NCBI GenBank assembly: GCA_026874595.1
Contig: CM049314.1
Coordinates: 54,483,812 to 54,547,811, forward strand
Reading direction: 5' to 3'
Origin: Sipunculus nudus
Lineage: Eukaryota; Annelida; Sipuncula; Golfingiida; Sipunculidae
Length of the DNA stretch: 64,000 bases
Made by a program: the position numbers and the translations under genes. Below, in pieces: positions 61,732 through 64,000 of this stretch (within the stretch, counting starts at the first letter, position 1; each line of letters opens with the position of its first letter). Under the pieces are notes generated by a model. It had not been told where the DNA came from. It saw only the letters and a list, made by a program, of their open reading frames with translations, and ran no database searches.

Positions 61732-61941
61732 ATGCCCACCAGACCAGGGCAGTGTTTATTTAACAGTTGTTACATGACGATTTATACTGTTGAAATGGTG
61801 TTCAATCTGAACTCTCTAAAAGCAAATGCAAAGCTACAATGTGCACTTTGCTCCAAACAATCTAAAATCACAGACTTTTTCACCAAAAATAAGAATTGTG
61901 ACAATTTAACACATTCATTCAAAGTGTATCACACACTTTAA
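61732..61941 (+). pseudogene. Probable C-terminal remnant of pogo transposase
   Basis: A 69-residue frame opening at ATG inside the pogo-like element. Residues 43-50, QSKITDFF, match the PCNA-interacting PIP box pattern Q-x-x-(I/L/M)-x-x-(F/Y)-(F/Y), and pogo transposases are known to carry a PIP box near their C-terminus. The catalytic DDE/D core and the CENP-B-like DNA-binding domain are absent, so this cannot transpose by itself. The alternative is a chance frame, but the motif and its location agree. Confidence 0.45.
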
Positions 61942-62200
61942 ATGTTTAATGGATTTCCAGTGACTGGATTAATGTTTGTGTTTTACTTACTTGTCTACTT
62001 GATAAAGAATGTTTTTTTTCAAGGTGATAGTATTTAGATATGTGACGCACTGTCTTTGCTTTTTCACTTGTGAATTTTTTTTTTATAAAAAAAATGACTA
62101 CTTTTCAAAGAATATATCGTTAAGAATTATTACTTCCCATGGTAATGCTAAATACCGCATGCTGCTTTGCCATTTTGTGCATATAAAATATAAAAAATGA

Positions 62201-62202
<2 letters not shown>

Positions 62203-62250
<48 letters not shown>

Positions 62251-62260
62251 TATATATATG
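62203..62260. repeat. (TA)n tract
   Basis: Imperfect TA repeats (about 28) inside the pogo-like element. Confidence 0.92.
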
Positions 62261-62574
62261 AGTTAAGCTATCTTATAGACCATCTGCACACAGCTTCGTT
62301 TTATTGTCCTTTTTTCCCGTACTTTTATGTAATAAAATACATATTTTCTAACAAATGTCTTATAAATCAAAAATAAATTGTCACTGAAAAACTTGTTAGT
62401 AAAAAAGAGAGATGGTACATGAAATAAGTTAATTTAGTAATCTCAAAAAATGAGTAATTATAGCAATATATCATATTAGGGGGCAGCACTCATTACCTCT
62501 ATATAGTGGGCACCTTTATAAAGTGGGCATTTTGGTTCAGTCCCAAGGATGCCCACATTATAGAGGTTCGACTG

Positions 62575-63511
62575 TATGTTATACTGAAAGGTTTTTTTTA
62601 ATCATGTCACTTTCATACAATTATCCTGTTATCATTGCTGTAAATGTTTTACCACTCAGCTGTCCAGGCTCCATCACACATAGTCGTGCGAAAGTCAGGA
62701 AATTAATTTAAATATCAAGAAACATATCTGGGCAGAACTCTTACATACGTCAAAATTCCTTAACAATTGTTGTATAAGTTGTCATAGTATTTGACACGTT
62801 TATAAATGTGTTTGATCAATTTGTAAGTTCTATAGGAATGATATTGAAATACATTTTCGGTTATCATCATTTCATAGTAACCTAAATCATTCGTATCAAA
62901 GTCTGAGATTAGTAATCATATAATATATGATTTGTATTGTATTATAAATATTAGGGTTTTACATCGTCTGCAGTTTAATCAGCTACATTTTAAAAAATCA
63001 TTCTTGTGTCCTTTTCAGAACTGTTTGAAGGTTATTGTATTAAATTTTATGGATTTTATCTACAAATTTTTTAGTTCATTCAATGAAATCAGCAGGTGCT
63101 GCACATATATACCATTGTCGTTTATGTGTCCTTTCAGATTAACATTTCTTAAATTATCTTAGGTCATAGTTTCATCAACTGAGCGCAATGACCAATGGGT
63201 CACTTCGTTGTTTGTTTGCTATCTGCAATTCTATATTTTTCAAACGATTAAAAATTTTGAATTATAACTAATTCTTTCATTCATTATATTCCGATATCCT
63301 CTCCGCTATTAACTCTTGACTTTGACTTTTGTTTTTAACCAGTCCATATTTTACATTTTGTGCCATGGCTTACCACAGCCATTTGAATCTATACCAAATC
63401 TATCATTAAAAGTTAATGGACACACAAATTTGTTTGTTTTATAAACTATAGCGGTGTGCCAATAATTCCGATATGCGACCCGTCACATCAGGGTGTTAGT
63501 GTGTTTGCTAA
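62575..63511. other. AT-rich spacer before the right-edge gene candidate
   Basis: No domain in the frame at 62932-63162. The last 60 bp, with several CpGs, could be the 5' UTR of the candidate gene at 63512. Confidence 0.5.
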
Positions 63512-63611
63512 ATGGCAGCCCCTGGAGCGATTCGAGAAAATAGGAGAAATATAAACCTGTCAGGGTTCGATAAGGGCGCGATGATGAGTACCCCGAGGAG
63601 AGAGTTTAGTG
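63512..63611 (+). CDS. Candidate first coding exon of an unidentified gene (partial)
   Basis: It opens at ATG in a favourable context (A at -3, G at +4) and reads 33 codons beginning MAAPGAIRENRRN and continuing NLSGFDKGAMMSTPRREF. It stops at a donor, TTTAGTG then GTAAGG (GT at 63612). Composition is GC-richer with many CpGs compared with the AT-rich surroundings. It leaves phase 1, which joins in frame to the segment at 63758. Unspliced, the frame would end after 48 codons at TAA. I do not recognise the protein. Its N-terminal LSGFDKGAMM is faintly like the first helix of some Tc1 transposases, too weak to call. Confidence 0.45.
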
Positions 63612-63757
63612 GTAAGGGGATATGTATCGGCAACGTTTTTAACCCTTTTTTTAAATAAAATGTTTATTATATCGTTCGTAAATACATAAAGGAATTTCAA
63701 AATGGCTTACTAAGTGACAGTTGCATCTTTATTTTTTATACGTATTTCATTTCATAG

Positions 63758-63829
63758 GATCTCGTGCATCAAAGCAATGCAGTGTCACTAAACACAAGCT
63801 CACAGTTAATGCTGGCCCAATACATGAGG
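63758..63829 (+). CDS. Candidate second coding exon of the same gene (partial)
   Basis: Preceded by a pyrimidine-rich acceptor (TTTCATTTCATAG) and followed by a GTAACT donor (GT at 63830). The 72-bp segment is symmetric (phase 1 to phase 1). Joined to the previous exon it is open throughout and reads SRASKQCSVTKHKLTVNAGP, then IHE. A third exon would have to lie beyond the window, since 63830-64000 shows no further one. Two independent canonical splice sites with matching phase are the main support. Confidence 0.4.
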
Positions 63830-64000
63830 GTAACTGGCTATAGTTAATTCAAGCAAAAAACTTGATTGAATTATTTTTAAAAAATCTGTTTAATTAAAGC
63901 TCATCTTTTAACCTGTTACACATAATATCTTATTGATTGTATTGCCTTTCAGGCATTTTCTTGTAATGATATACATTATGCATGTTTAAATTATATGTAA

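Larger units (their letters stand above)
61145..62574 (+). mobile_element. pogo/Tigger-like DNA transposon, internally degraded
   Basis: The left end is CAGTGGAACCTCT. The right end, read on the reverse strand, is CAGTCGAACCTCT, followed on both sides by a related TGGGCA block. A TA(T) sits on both flanks (61142-61144 and 62575-62577). CAGTnGAACCTC-type termini with TA duplication are characteristic of pogo/Tigger elements. Copies of GTGGGCACCTCTATA repeat in both subterminal regions. At 1.43 kb, with only a C-terminal-like fragment of transposase, it is non-autonomous. Orientation is taken from the remnant ORF. Confidence 0.7.

Overview
The window is animal nuclear DNA, most likely from a lophotrochozoan and probably a mollusc. 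It is AT-rich and gene-poor, with no bacterial-type operons. It carries one clearly recognisable animal developmental gene, tRNA-derived SINE copies that resemble molluscan families, DNA-transposon MITEs, many long (TA)n tracts and several large minisatellites. The phylum is an inference from repeat style and from the SoxB2 sequence. I could not test it by database search.

The only gene I recognise with confidence is an intact, single-exon SoxB2 (Sox14/Sox21-type) transcription factor on the minus strand at 35370-36140. Upstream of it, at higher coordinates, lie GC-box and CCAAT motifs, a perfect SOX site and a SOX-POU composite motif. Non-coding DNA surrounds it on both sides, as is common for developmental regulators. 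At the right edge, 63512-63829, two short open segments with compatible splice sites and phase look like the first coding exons of an unidentified gene that leaves the window. A CCAAT/TATA-type promoter candidate sits at 7689-7740. A small ORF at 61732-61941 looks like the C-terminal remnant of a pogo-type transposase.

Layout: 1-5000 is AT-rich spacer with a candidate solo LTR that carries a heat-shock element. 5431-6870 is a 34-copy CAC/ATC-rich minisatellite. 7490-9607 is spacer with the promoter candidate and a SINE. 11680-14865 is a 36-bp minisatellite. 17203-18085 is a 29-bp minisatellite. 20215-21130 is an old 44-bp array. 23460-24913 holds a second SINE and a hAT-like MITE. 27641-30448 is a region bracketed by related inverted arms. 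35-37 kb holds SoxB2. 38-41 kb holds two hammerhead-ribozyme-like elements next to (TA)n tracts. 42.9-54.5 kb is about 11.6 kb of nearly continuous tandem DNA (57-bp then 53-bp units). 55.7-62.6 kb holds MITEs, a 34-bp array split by insertions, and a pogo-like element. Tandem arrays make up roughly 18 kb of the 64 kb.

Most long open frames in the window come from these arrays. Units of 36 and 57 bp, and CAC/ATC triplets, keep several frames open at once, so I do not treat them as genes.

The most interesting points are the two hammerhead-like motifs on opposite strands with compensatory stem changes, the SOX-POU site upstream of SoxB2, the probable new gene at the right edge, the PCNA-binding-like motif in the pogo remnant, and several element families built from short motifs in alternating orientation.
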